IMG/VR virus record: IMGVR_UViG_3300035034_002718
Coordinates: 1-37,931 of that record
Strand: one strand, 5' to 3'
From: a virus
DNA: 37,931 nt
Shown: in pieces, positions 1-13,300 of the stretch
Position numbering within the stretch: the first letter of the stretch is position 1
Layout: every line of letters starts with the position of its first letter
Notes under the pieces: generated by a model
What the model was told of the DNA's origin: nothing
Seen by the model: the letters and a program-made list of their open reading frames with translations, nothing else
Databases searched by the model: none
Position numbers and translations under genes: made by a program

Positions 1-741
1 AAGCGAGCATATGCACAGGAAATCGTCGATCACCTGAATGATATCGAGGGTATGAACAAAATCTTGTTAAACGACAATAATATTAACCATTGGAAGGCAT
101 TTGGATCGGCAGTCATGCAGGAAGCTCACCCTGGTGGTCGGCCGACCTGGACGAATCAGCCCTATACTAATTCAATTCATAAAATGAGTAAATTCATCCA
201 AATAATTAATAAATTATCTTTCATACCAGACACCGTCACTAATTTTAAATTCAGTGATACCAGAAATGAAAGATTATATAATATATTATCTAGATTGTAT
301 GGTGACACCAATTACGATGGTTGGTTGACAACAGATGACAAATTTTGGTTATTATCCATTTATGGAAGACAATTAATTAATTATTTGGATGACTACTTTG
401 ATATTCGCCTACAATATGGTGACTTTGATTTTGATAAGATTACCCTTGATGAATGGCTGAAATGGTTTGATAGTAATTCATTAGATAATGTTCGAGGTAT
501 GATACACATAATTAAACTAGCTGATGGTCATATTATTTTTTCAGGGCAATCAACAGCCGTGCAGGTAATTAAATTTGCAATGGATGTGAATAAAGCTGCT
601 GGCATGACCGCAGCGTCTGCCTACAATGTATTCCCTGACTATAATACTATTGCCACTGTTATTGGCATGCCTGTAGCCAAGTCTAATAAAGTCAAAGCAC
701 TAATTGATTCCAAATACCACTCATTACTGGATCCAGATTAA
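1..741 (+). CDS. Unidentified phage protein, 5'-truncated by the window edge
   Basis: The reading frame is open from the first base: 17 sense codons precede the first ATG at 52, so the gene very probably starts upstream. The ATG at 52 has a GAGGG only one base before it, too close for a normal ribosome site. The visible 246 residues are soluble, rich in Asp, Asn, Tyr and Trp, with no signal peptide or membrane segment. The middle (about residues 90-150) has aromatic acidic segments such as WLTTDDKFWLLSIYGRQL, and the last 80 residues are Ala-rich and probably helical. I do not recognise the family. It lies 17 nt before the gp25-type gene, so a role in baseplate or tail assembly is a reasonable guess from position only. 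Confidence 0.75.
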   Translation, partial: KRAYAQEIVDHLNDIEGMNKILLNDNNINHWKAFGSAVMQEAHPGGRPTWTNQPYTNSIHKMSKFIQIINKLSFIPDTVTNFKFSDTRNERLYNILSRLYGDTNYDGWLTTDDKFWLLSIYGRQLINYLDDYFDIRLQYGDFDFDKITLDEWLKWFDSNSLDNVRGMIHIIKLADGHIIFSGQSTAVQVIKFAMDVNKAAGMTAASAYNVFPDYNTIATVIGMPVAKSNKVKALIDSKYHSLLDPD

Positions 742-758
742 TATACGCACTTATTGAA

Positions 759-1133
759 TTGAGTAAATACAATATGAATATTATCAAAGGCTTTTCAACA
801 CAGGAACGATTTTTCGAGTTTTCAACTATCATAGGGGTTGAAACTGCCAAACGTGATCTCATGAATCATCTCTATACCAAACGTGGTGAACGATTGGGGA
901 ATCCAAATTTTGGAAGTATCATTTATACTCTATTATTTGAACAAATGGATCCCAGTATAATAAATCTTGTAGAAGATGATATTAATAGAATTGTGAACAC
1001 TGATCCAAGATGGAGTTTAATTAATATGAATACTACTCTTAAAGACCACAGTATCACTTGTTCAGTCATATTGAATTATCTTCCAACAACCACCGTTGAA
1101 GAACTATATCTAGAATTTACACAGAGAGCATAA
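759..1133 (+). CDS. 25: gp25-like baseplate wedge protein (GPW/gp25 family)
   Basis: A small baseplate wedge component. In T4, gp25 binds the gp6 dimer and takes part in the contact between wedge and sheath that starts contraction. The 124 residues match the family in size (T4 gp25 is 132) and carry its pattern: a helical start, then TKRGERLGNPNFGS at about residues 40-53, then a helical segment ending in NTDPRW, and a final beta region. The preferred frame starts at TTG 759. An ATG at 774, five codons in, is a real alternative, and neither has a convincing Shine-Dalgarno. It is followed after 3 nt by the gp6-type gene, the usual partner. Confidence 0.9.
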   Translation: MSKYNMNIIKGFSTQERFFEFSTIIGVETAKRDLMNHLYTKRGERLGNPNFGSIIYTLLFEQMDPSIINLVEDDINRIVNTDPRWSLINMNTTLKDHSITCSVILNYLPTTTVEELYLEFTQRA

Positions 1134-1136
1134 CAT

Positions 1137-4100
1137 ATGTCCCAGAGCGCCCGACAACGAAGCCTTTTTGCTGCTGAAGATTTCACAGTAGTATACGATA
1201 GTTTCAAACAATCAAATTTCAAAGCATATGATTATGATACTATTCGGTCTGCTATGATAGAGTATATTAGGGAACGGCATCCAGAAGCGTTTAATGACTG
1301 GATATCATCCAGCGAGTTTGTTGCAAAAATAGAACTAATGGCGTTCATGGGTCAGAGCATTGCTTTCAGAACTGACTTGTCTGTAAGAGAAAATTTTATG
1401 AGTACTGCCGAGCGGCGGGAAAGTGTCATCAAGCTTGCTGACTTTTTGGGATATACTCCCGTCAGAGGATCGCCAGCTAGTGGTTATCTAAAAATCAAGT
1501 CAGTGATTACCAATCAGAATATCATCAACTCAACAGGCAAAAGTGTCAAGAACCAAGAGATAAGATTTATCCCACGCAGACGATCTGAATCCAGTCTAGA
1601 TTTTATTCTGGTAATGAATGAAATATTACAATCGGCCAATAGATTTGGAACCCCAGTGAATTCAACTCAGGTTGGAAATATTAAGTATGGTTTGTACTCG
1701 CTCAGTAATTCAACCATGGCAAAGCCAACTATATCATTCAGAGGGCAAATTAATAATACCCAGTTGCCATTTGAATTGCATAGTGTTAATATAGACAAAG
1801 GAATGATCCTGGAATCAGATCCAGCCAATGCAAATTCATTCAATATATTGTATGGCGATGACCGCCAGGGAATTGGATCCATCAATACTGGATTCTTTAT
1901 TGGGTTCAAACAAGGAAATTTAACAGCATCAGAATTCTCGATTGATGCGCCAGTACCAGGGATGGTGATTGATATCAATCAACCAGGTGTCACAAATAAT
2001 GATATATGGGTTCACGAACTTTCAGATGAAGGTACCTATAAGCAACGATGGAATAGAGTGGATGGAAACTTCAATACCAACCAACTATTCAATAGTATTC
2101 CGTCAATTCAACGAAAACTATTCACTGTTAAAACAAGAGACCAAGACGCCGTCTCAATTAAATTTGGTGATGGGGTATTTTCTGACATGCCCCGTGGTGC
2201 AATGCGAGTATGGTACAGAACTTCTATTGGACAATCATATGTGTTAAACAAGGATGATATTGGGTCTGTGCGATTTAATATATTCTATGTTGGCAGTGAC
2301 GGCAATGAATACTCAGCAGAGTTCACCGCTGAACTTGAAGAGCCCGTCGTTAACGCTAGTTCAAGCGAATCACTAACGTCTATTAAAGAAAAAGCTGGTC
2401 GGGTGTTTGCCACGCAGGACAGAATGGTGACTGCTGAAGATTATTCAATATATCCAACCATAACAAATACTGGTATCAAGAAGATAAAGTCCATTAATAG
2501 GACCTATAGCGGCCACAGTAGATTCATTGATTTTAATGACCCAACTGCGCAATATCAAGACGTGCATATTTTTTCAGATGATGGCTATATATTCTCAGAG
2601 AACACATTGAATAGACTGGCTGTGAACGGTACAGGCATCACTGATATTCAACTGATTGACGAAGTCATATCATCAATCCCATTATCTCCAGGAATGGCAA
2701 ACTTTTATTATCAAAATTATAACCCAATCTCAAAAGGCAGCACAAACTTTATATGGCAGCAAGTTTCCATTGGGCCAAATGCAACGAGCGGCTATTTTAC
2801 ATATGTGGCAAATAATGTATCGATCATACCCAGAGTGGGCGACAACTCTGAATTCACATTCTTGACTGGACTAGCTGTTGGTTCCATCGTGGAGTTTATG
2901 GATTCAAATAATAATAAGATATGGTCTAGGATTATTAGTATCTTTTCTGGCGGCCAGGGACTAGTCAATACTAATGGTGAACCAACTGGGTTGAATAACC
3001 GCGGTAGGGGTGCTATCATGTTATCGAGAGTCATTCCGGATGGAATGATATTGAATAGAATATTTCCAGCCTTTATCTATAGATTCCCGGCGGTCGCCAG
3101 ACAGGAAATACTGGATCAGGTTGCACTGAAAAACACATTTGGGTTGCGATTTAATCCAGCAACTCGTGAATGGAAAATTATCACCCTGGAAAATTTAGGG
3201 AAGCTGAAGCCTGGCAGTAAGAATAGCTTTGATCTGGCAGTTGCTGGCAATGCTACCAATAATTCATTAGATGAAAGTTGGTTGATTAGACTTGAATATG
3301 CCAATGGCTTCTGGATTATTATATCTAGACAGCATGATATCGTATTTGGTTCAACTAAGTCTGTCAGATTTTATAATCAGAACTCCAGATATAAATTGAA
3401 TAGCAAGACAAATAAACCAGAGCGAGATACTATTTCACTATTGTCAATAAACCCATTGAACGGGGTACCATTGAACAGTGATATAGTATTATTTTCAGTA
3501 AAGCATTTTATTGAATCCAATGGACATACTGATGACTCAAAAATAATGGCGTCATTGGCTGATTTTGACAATGATAAATATCCAGACAATCCAATGATAC
3601 TCAGAGATTTCTTGGCAAACGCCACTATACGACTGGGTATTCAGGAGTCCAACGGATATAGTCATCTTGGAGTTGACCCAATGGGCAGTGTAACAAAAAA
3701 TGGCAGGCAAGATTTGAAGTTTCATTGGAAAAGAATGCCAGACACCAATATGAGAGTTGATCCATCAATAGCTTCTATTATAGATACTTTTGTATTGACT
3801 GAAGGATATGATAAACTATATCGATCATGGTTAAAAAATAAAGACATTGAACCAAAACCACCAACGTCTGATGAATTAAGAAATCAATTCATTAATTTGG
3901 ACAAAAAGAAGAGCGCATCAGATACGGTTATCTATAGAAGTGGCCGTTATAAGACCTTGTTTGGAGGATTGGCTGAGCCACAGTGGCGGGCCAGATTCAG
4001 AGTAATCAAATCCAATGGATCGCTCATGAGCGACTCTGAGCTTAAAGACTCAATTGTCAAAAGAATTCTAGAATTCTTTAATATTGATAATTGGGACTTT

Positions 4101-4325
4101 GGTGAAAGTTTTTACTTTACTGAGTTATCAGCATATGTCCATTCAAAACTGCCAGGAGAATTAACAAGTATAGTGATTGTTCCCACAGTAGAGTCTGGAA
4201 AATTTGGAAACTTGTTTGAAATAATTGCCAATAGTGATGAGTTAATGATACCTGATATTAATCCAAACCAAATAGACATTGTAAAGTCGTTTAATGATAA
4301 TAATTTGAGAATTTCAACAATATGA
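1137..4325 (+). CDS. 6: gp6-like baseplate wedge protein with baseplate-J region, enlarged
   Basis: A core wedge protein that would form the baseplate ring with gp25 and the next protein. The first 120 residues have the typical marine T4-like gp6 opening: a helical region, RENFMSTAERRESVIKLADFLGYTP at about 84-108, then a beta domain. KAGRVFATQDRMVTAEDYSIYP at about 418-439 is the baseplate-J signature. The last 120 residues have the gp6 ending, with RILEFFNIDNWDFGESFYFTEL. At 1062 residues it is much longer than T4 gp6 (660). Most of the extra length falls between the J signature and the C-terminal part (about 450-930), so an inserted domain is likely. The start ATG is 3 nt after the previous stop; the end overlaps the next gene by ATGA. 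Confidence 0.92.
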   Translation: MSQSARQRSLFAAEDFTVVYDSFKQSNFKAYDYDTIRSAMIEYIRERHPEAFNDWISSSEFVAKIELMAFMGQSIAFRTDLSVRENFMSTAERRESVIKLADFLGYTPVRGSPASGYLKIKSVITNQNIINSTGKSVKNQEIRFIPRRRSESSLDFILVMNEILQSANRFGTPVNSTQVGNIKYGLYSLSNSTMAKPTISFRGQINNTQLPFELHSVNIDKGMILESDPANANSFNILYGDDRQGIGSINTGFFIGFKQGNLTASEFSIDAPVPGMVIDINQPGVTNNDIWVHELSDEGTYKQRWNRVDGNFNTNQLFNSIPSIQRKLFTVKTRDQDAVSIKFGDGVFSDMPRGAMRVWYRTSIGQSYVLNKDDIGSVRFNIFYVGSDGNEYSAEFTAELEEPVVNASSSESLTSIKEKAGRVFATQDRMVTAEDYSIYPTITNTGIKKIKSINRTYSGHSRFIDFNDPTAQYQDVHIFSDDGYIFSENTLNRLAVNGTGITDIQLIDEVISSIPLSPGMANFYYQNYNPISKGSTNFIWQQVSIGPNATSGYFTYVANNVSIIPRVGDNSEFTFLTGLAVGSIVEFMDSNNNKIWSRIISIFSGGQGLVNTNGEPTGLNNRGRGAIMLSRVIPDGMILNRIFPAFIYRFPAVARQEILDQVALKNTFGLRFNPATREWKIITLENLGKLKPGSKNSFDLAVAGNATNNSLDESWLIRLEYANGFWIIISRQHDIVFGSTKSVRFYNQNSRYKLNSKTNKPERDTISLLSINPLNGVPLNSDIVLFSVKHFIESNGHTDDSKIMASLADFDNDKYPDNPMILRDFLANATIRLGIQESNGYSHLGVDPMGSVTKNGRQDLKFHWKRMPDTNMRVDPSIASIIDTFVLTEGYDKLYRSWLKNKDIEPKPPTSDELRNQFINLDKKKSASDTVIYRSGRYKTLFGGLAEPQWRARFRVIKSNGSLMSDSELKDSIVKRILEFFNIDNWDFGESFYFTELSAYVHSKLPGELTSIVIVPTVESGKFGNLFEIIANSDELMIPDINPNQIDIVKSFNDNNLRISTI

Positions 4326-7300
4326 AAAATATGAATATAACACAGGTTGGTGAGTCCAAAATTAGGCAAGGAATGATGGATACTGCCGCTTTTCTTCCAG
4401 GCATTTTGCAAACCACAGCCAATAAAGAATTCTTCAAGAGTACGCTAGATCAGTTAATGGGATCTGGCACCATGGAGAAGTTGGATACACACTGGGGAAG
4501 GATTGACGGATCCAATTATGATTCGTCTCTAGACGTATTCAATATTGAAGCCAATGGCCGACGAATGAATCACCAATTCGTGCCAGGCTATAGCAATACT
4601 GATGCAGAAATAAACGGATCATATATTAATATATTAAACAAATTGAATTCCCTGGGATATAATACAGACAAGACTGATGTCATGTTTTCAAACTTATCAA
4701 AGGTCTTGGACTTGCCAATTAATCTGGACAAGTTTGTGAATTATGACAGATACTACTTTTTGCCAGGATATATCCCGGCTTGCGTTGTCACTCCTACCGC
4801 ACAAAACCCTATAGATATTGATGATATCGTTAAATTATCACGTTTCACTACTCCCCTATTGGCTAACAATCAAACACTCACACTCATGAATGATATGATA
4901 GTGATCTTTTCTGGGGCCAATGTTTCAAGCACAGGGGCAACTTACGTTGCTGGTACAGCCTACTTGGTTGGTGGTGTTGGGTCTGACAATATCAGACTGG
5001 TTCCACTCTATAGAATAGTCAATAATGTAGTTGAATATATTCGACCTGCCATTGGATACAATATATTGAATCCATTGGCGCCAACATATCAATCATGGCT
5101 AGAGAACTCAAATATAGTTGATCCAATAAAAGATTATGTCACTGTTGATAAATCATCCATGGATGCAAATGCGTGGTCCAGGACAAATTTTTGGTATCTC
5201 AGAGACACCTTGTTGGCAGTTGCCGAGTTTAATGATATCGCCGCCACAACTATTATTAAGCAATCATTTAAAGCCGCATCGCCAATCATTGAATACAAAC
5301 CTGATGTCACGTTATATAATTATCAGAGTAAACTATCATGGGTAGTCAACTGGACTCTTTATGGTGAGACACCAGGTGATTTCTCAATTAGCGGCGATAG
5401 TCTTGAATCCAATGGAGTAACCTTGGGTATTGGGGATAGTGTATTATTTTATGATGAAAATGAAATCTATGAAGTCGTTGATAATAGTGGTACCCCAGAG
5501 TTTAATTTAATTGCTGATGACGGCACGTTTGAGGATTATGATGGGATTATTTCATTCAATGAAAACATATCATCTGATACCAATATTGAGTTCCATTGGT
5601 TGGATACGTTCTGGAAACCATCATATCTCAAACGACACCAATCGCACACTGTTAGACTGCAAAGATTCAATGTTGGTGGCAGGGTTGATGACTTCCTGGA
5701 ATTAATTGATTACTCTAGATCCATGGCTACTGTCACAAACGTTGAAACTGGAATAAGACATAAGCCGTCACCATTCGCATCGTCAGAATTTATGATGGCC
5801 GTTAATAGCAACAAAAACGTCATATATCAGTTAGCTGGCGAGTCAGCCACATTGTGGAAAGAAATGGCATATGTTCAGCGAACCAAAAAGAAAGAAACGA
5901 TAGTATTCAATGATGATATAACCAATTTCAGTTATGATCTGCCAGCAGACCACAAGGAGAGTCTTGAATGGTCGTTGGTGATGAATCAATCCAGTACTGA
6001 ATGGTTTAGAAAAGATCCAATAATTGGATACTATAATATCCGTCGTGACGGTATATTCTTTAGAAAGAATACGCCCCACCAGATATATTTCCTAAACAAT
6101 AAAGATTCAAATGAATTGCTATTTGAAAGTCCAATGGGTGATACCACAAACTTAACAGTCGCACAGACTGGCCGCCAATATGAATTGACAATTGGTAATG
6201 CTTATGCTTACTCAACAGTCATATGCAAAAATACTGATGGAAGCTTCAATCAGACTATGCAACTAGTCAATACATCTACATCAAGCGCCAGAGTGTCATT
6301 GAACGGAGAATATCTGGATGTGAGTCCAACTGGCAACCAAATAGATATTCAGCGTGACTTCACTAGCGGTGATGTGTTGTCCATAGAGTTTGTGTCAACA
6401 TTGTTGAATGATACAGAGACACCAGCTTCGTTCAAGTTTAATCCAGGATCAGAGAATGTGAATTCTGAATTGGAATACAGTCAACTTCGTGATCATGCCA
6501 TTGATCAGATTCTGGCCGCACCAATGGTTGCCGGCGTGCCGTTCTCCAACAATTATTCAGAATCATCAAAGAGTCATATTTTTTCAGGAACCATTCGCTA
6601 CAGCGAATCAACTCCCAAGATAATTTCAGTGACCTCATTGAGTGATAATCATGAACTACTGCACAAATTGAAAAATCTTGAAGATGATTATGCAGAGTTC
6701 AAGGTATCATTTCAGAATAGAGTCCAGCAATTATGGCTTACTGAAACTTTTAGCAGTACTGAATCATTAGTTGACCGCACCATAGCTGAATTAAATGCTG
6801 GTAAACAATCTGATTTCAAATATGCAGAATCCGATATGCTCTATAATGATATTGAATTTACACAGAGTTTTGAACTGACGCTGGCTGATTCACAACAGTC
6901 ATTTCAGATCACTGATTATGCTGATTTCAGAGCGGCTGATGTAATTCTAATAGAACAAACATCTGGGGGTACTGCATCAAGGATCTTACTTGAGAATATA
7001 GAATACACAATTAGCACCAATGGTGTGGTCGTGTTTTTGTTGTCTCCTAATATTTCTATATCTCCAGCCATATTGAAAGTGAATATTTACAAATCTGAAT
7101 ATTCGTTTATCCCTTATAGTGCTACCAAGATTGGCTTGGCGCCGCTGTTTCGGGTTGAATATGATGGTATTCGTATTCGCTGTCACGATGGCTCAATATA
7201 TACCCCAACCAATACTAATTTGTTTAATATCAATTCTCCAAACTTTGATGCGGTTGGTGCAGCAATATACTATATTGAATCAAAGATATTCAATAGAATA

Positions 7301-10300
7301 GAATATGCAGGATATTCTATTGATGATGCATTGCTCAAATTAATTAACCCACATGCATTACAGTTATTCAATAAGTATCAGCTTGAGGAATTTTTGGTCT
7401 GGAGCAACGAGCATGAGATCACAGTGGCTGATATAGTTGAATATCAACCCTTTGATCCATTGACCTGGAATTTCTCCAGTGGTAATAATACTGGATATGG
7501 ATATTGGAGTGACATTTATCAGATCCGACTGGGCACGAACAGACCGCATACTCATCCATGGGAACTATTTGGAGAAACGCTCAAGCCCCAGGGCTGGGAC
7601 GCCTTATACTCATGGGTTGACCCAACAAGACGACAGAGTCTCATCAATGCATTGCTTCTAGGAACCCATCAGATGCTCACTGGCACGCCAGACTCCAATA
7701 GAGCATTCGCTACCTTGGGATATGATCCAGCACTACTAGTGACTATTGAGGGCAATATTGCCAATCCCAATGGGGCTGGAATAGTCGACTCAGTTGACGT
7801 TATAGATGCCGCCAGGCCTTTCAAATTGGGTGAAGGCGGGTTCAATGCAGAGATTCAATGGGCGGCTGGTAGTAATATCAACTTTGCCAAAATCAGATCA
7901 TTACTAAAAATAATGCCGCTAGAGATAACCGCTGACTTCTGGAACATTAATGGAAAGATAAAAACTGCAAATACAGAAGTATGTGCTGGTAGTGCTATAG
8001 CGGTGGAGCGATTCAGACTTGGATTAAACGCTGTATCAAATATTCAAGAATTCAGTTATGATGATTACATCACTGCAAATGATACTATTAAATCAACAGT
8101 TGTCAAGAATTATGTTCATGTTGGTGGGTTTACTTCCACCAGTCGCATTCGTTTAAAAACTGACGGGTCCAATAGCCAAGGTGAAACTATAATATCAGAC
8201 AGAAATTTTGAAATAGTATTGGGTAAAAATTATCTACCCCATAGAGCAAAATATTCTGGTGTTAAATTTGTTAAATCACTCAACAATGCAGTCAAGGTTT
8301 ATGGTTATGATATCAAAGCCAATAGTTTTAAATATCTAGAACCTGATAAAACCAAGAATAGTGTTGTAGAGAATTTAAAAGATTTCAAAATAGTGCGATA
8401 CCTGACTCACTTGAATGCCGTCAAGAGTATAGAGTATGGCCACGAGTTCAAGAGAAGACAGGAATTGTATGACTTCATAATTGGACTAGAAGCCTATTAT
8501 AATCAAATTGGTATTGATGGAATCAATTGGAGAGACCCTGCACTCAAAGTCATTGACTGGACACTCAGTGATGATACCATGGATCGTTATGAAAACGGAA
8601 TAGCTGATCATATCATATTTTCAAATATCCACGGCATGATAGGTGACATATCCAAGCTTGCCGTCACTAGTGATAAAGAATACATGCATATTGAATCTGA
8701 TAGTCCAGTAGTATTCAGAGATCAATTCAAGACAACAATTCAAACAAAGAATATCTCAGAGATATATGAATTCAATATACCAATATTTGAATATGAGCAC
8801 CTATTAATAATTGATACTGTTTCAAACTTTGGTGAAACCATATATAATCCAACCATTGGATTGGGGCATTCACGAATTAAATTACTGGGGTATCGCACAA
8901 GAAATTGGCAGGGAAGATTGGAAGCACCTGGTTTCATCATTGATGGACCAACAGTATTCAATTCATTCGATAGTTCATCCAGAGAGATTAGAACTGATGT
9001 AAGCAATCTGGAATCAAACTTTTTAAGTAGTTTATCAAACTACACTTCAATGTTCAATATTGGATACCAGGAGAAATCCTATTTAAATAATATTGACAAC
9101 AATGCAAAATTTGAATTCTTCAGGGCTTCCAGAACACACAAGGGATCAGTTGAATCACTTGAAGCATTCTCTAGAAATAATTCGTTGTATTCAATCGGTG
9201 CGGCGACAAAAGTTCATGATGAATGGATGTTTAAACTGGGAGAATATGGTGATAAAACTCCAATTGGTGCTATTGAATTTACACTGGACCTAGGACTGGT
9301 GAAAACTGAACCACAAATTATCAGACTGCATAGCGAATTCTTTTATGATAAACCAGATGATAGTATCATTGATATAAGTCAAGGAAGCAATAGATATATT
9401 AGTGGCGACTTTAATCAAATGGTGCCAATGATTCCCAACCGTGATATATCAAGAATTAATATATCAAACGTGGACGATTATAGCGAGTGGAATAAAAGCG
9501 CGGGAACTCCTCTATTCAATGAGGTCACCCATTATGTCAAAAGCAATGATGAATTTGGCCCAATATATGATATATCAGCTGATTATGCAAATATTCCAAA
9601 TTGGTCATCAAATATTGCGTATGTCCAGGGAGAAACAGTGAGACACCAGGGCCAGACATGGCGTCTAGCTTTGGGTTCAACTGGTATCATACCCGGGCAG
9701 GACACATTGTTTGTCAGAGGAAATGTCACGTTTCCATTGGTTACTTCAGGCAGTACACTATCTATAGGAGTTGCCGCAACTCCAGCTAGTCAGGTGACTT
9801 TTTATAATATTGTACTGAACAAGTCATCTTCTGGAACATTGCTACAGCCTATTAATGTTACGGGCGATGTCAATAATCCTGCGATACCTTCTGGATCAAT
9901 ATTGAATATTGACGGTACTGATATCATATTCACAAAAAATGAGCCAGGCTTTACAACCAACAACCTTTCAATAACTGGTCAGATCATAAACCCAACGATA
10001 TCTGGCACCACTGGTAAAGTTTTGACTATTGATGGTGTATTAGTTAACTTTGAAGACACTTCGCCAATTGTCACAAACATCAGTGTGTCAAATATATTGA
10101 CTGGATCCCTCACCACCCTGGGAGGTGCGACGGCAACACAATTATCCGTCGCTAGAATTTCTAGCATATTGGCCCTACGTTCTGCCTATATTGCAGTTAA
10201 CAGCCAAGCCGCTTGGGTTAACTGGTTGACCTCATATTATTCTGGAATCTATGCGATGTCAGGCCTGAACACACAGTTTTTGTCTGACGAATATGCACTT

Positions 10301-13300
10301 GGACCAGACTTTGAAGATCAGATCCTGGCTCTATTGGAAAATGATCTAGCCATAATAAATGCAGTCTCTAGTGGCAGTTATACCCCAGCCAGTTTGCCAG
10401 TAGCGGGATCAACTGATGAAAGCGATACTATACAATTATTAGAAGCGGCCGATTACATGAGTGAATTAACTCAACTGATACGCTCAGGTGTAATATTCAC
10501 AAGTGAAACTATTGTGGCTACAGAGCAGTCAGTTGGTCCCAGACTCTGGATATCATCTGCAATCGTCAATAGAATTAACACAGTATTAGCAAACAATAAT
10601 AAAAACAATGTGGACGCGCAACTGACTAATGACGGTAGAATTCGTATATTCAAAACCACAAATGTCAATGACTTATCACTTGAGATCTCTGCTGGAAATG
10701 GAAATGCTGAAGTTGGTTTCAATCCACTGGGTTCACAAACTTCAACGATTGTTGAAGAAATTCAAGTACCAGCAGATTTGACATTGGTTGAAGCTGTACA
10801 AGTTATTATCACGACCGCGCCCGACGGGGTTGGGGCCAGAGTTACCCAGGCTGATGGCCAAAGTTTATTGACCCTGACAAGTAATCGCGGATCTATTGCC
10901 ATTGGCAACACTGCGATTAATGATATTATTGGAATATCGTCTGGAATCTATTTTGCATCTTCACAAAATGTCACAGTTGATGTTGATTTGACCTTGTTTG
11001 ATGTCGTAAATCAAATCAATAATATTGATATTCCAACATTGTCTGTCAGAAATGTCAACAATGTAATTTTAATTGAAAGTAGTGGTTCAGATAGGCTAGT
11101 AATTGGCAATGGGACTGCCAATTCGCAATTGGGTATTAGTCAGGTCGAGCGCTTCCAGGCTGGTACAATATCCAATGAGTTTAGTGAAGATGACTGGGAA
11201 TTAATCAGTGATCCAATAAATTTCTCAGCTTGGTTATCAGCAAACTATATTTCAGAAGTCAGACCATCTGGGTGGAATGTCTATAGAATTTTTGATTTCA
11301 GCCAGGAAATACAAGAAATTTGTGCTGGTGTTGAATCTGGTGACGATGCATTAATCAGAACCCTAGTGCCACATAACTTGACTATTGATGACTATGTAGT
11401 CATCACGGGATCAACATCAGTGCCATCAGTTGATGGCATACATAGGGTCACTGGATTGTTTAGTGATCGTTCGTTCCTAATAGATGAGTTCATTCAGGAA
11501 AAAGGATATGCTGGGAAAATTTTAGCTTTCAAGCCTGTCAGGTTTGCAGATACCAATGAATTATTTAACACTAGGGGTGAAGTGAGCTGGTATCAACCAA
11601 ATATGGGTTGGAAAAGTGGAATGATTGCGTATGTTGATGATATTATTGTCAACAGCCAATCAACAGGGAATAGTGGAGTCTATCAATGTGTAGTTGATGC
11701 TGTCGACTCTGCCATAATATCATTTGAATTAATTAGAACCATTGGTTTTAAAGCTGATAATAGAAAGCTAATTAAATCATTGACCTATGATTACATAAAT
11801 AATTCCCTAATTAAAACATTAGAAGTATATGACCCTGCTAAAGGAATAATACCCGGCCCAGCAGAAGCCGACATAGATGTCAAGAATCAATTTGATACTG
11901 CGATTTACAATAACTCAACAGACTCAGATGAAGTATTGGATTTGTCAAATTTCTGGGCAGAAAAACAAATTGGCACCACCTGGTGGAATCTTGACAAAGC
12001 TATATATGTTGATTATGAACAGAGCACTCTTGAATATAGACAAAACAATTGGGGCAGACTATTTCCAACAGCTGAAATAGAAATACTTGAATGGACCAAG
12101 AGCCCAGTGCCGCCCGAATTATATGCTGAAGCTGTTGAAACAGAAACCATCATTGACGGAATATTGTTGACTGGTACCCCATATTACTTCTTGAGTAGAT
12201 TTGATGAAAAAGAATATTACTGGTCTGAGCAAACTACATTCAATCGCAGAACCGGCAATGATGATTTGTTCTATTATTTCTGGGTAAAAAACAAGACAAC
12301 CTTGCCAACAACGACCCGTAGGTATACTACAACTCAATTGGCAGATATGATATTAAACCCTGGTGCTTATGGTATTTCCTGGACCGCAGCAATATCACAA
12401 AATGCATTATTGATGTCAAATTTGTCAGAGAGTGTTCCTGCCAACGACACTGTTGTCAAGCTGGTAATTGAAAGATTTGATAATCTACTGCACCGTGAAT
12501 ATGGCATTTATTCAAATGATATATCATATGTGATTCCAGAATGGTACCACATGCTACTGCGCGACTCACTGGCGGGTCGGGACACTACCAGCATACTTAA
12601 AATCTATACAGACTACAGAGCTGGTGAATACCACTTTAGAGGTGATGTAGTCAAGAATACTGCTGGCGTATTCTGGTACTCATTGCGTGATCAGGTTAAC
12701 GTGGCGCCATCAAGCCCATCATGGGTCAGACTGGTTGACTTTGAAATAGTATCTGACTTCACAAATTATCCATTAGATCAATTTGGTTATGGTTGGGATT
12801 CCATTGGATGGAACAGACGGCCATGGGATTGGATCATGCCAACAGTGACCGCACAACTTGACGGAGTGATCAAGATATTCACGAGACGAATTGTTCCTGA
12901 TTACAGACTGCATCCTTATAATCGTACTGGAAGTCAGGTATATCCTCGACAAGCACTATTTAAAAATCGAGACAATGCTAGACGCCATGCTATTGATTTG
13001 TTGAATCGAAATCTTGCTGATATCAATCTAATAGATATACGCCCAGAATCATTTGCATTATTGGCGCAAACCATAGTGCGAGGCGGTGTCTCCTATCAAC
13101 TTTCTGATTTGTGGATTTACAAGGATTGGATAGCTACTGGGTTTAATACTCAGACACGAACCATATACAATGTTGCAAATATGTCTGAATTATTACAGAT
13201 ATCAGCAAATGTTGGTGAACATGCTTTGATCAGAAGTTTGAATGATATTGATGGCATTCGCAGAAGAAAAATATACCAGTATACTCCAAATGGCTGGACA

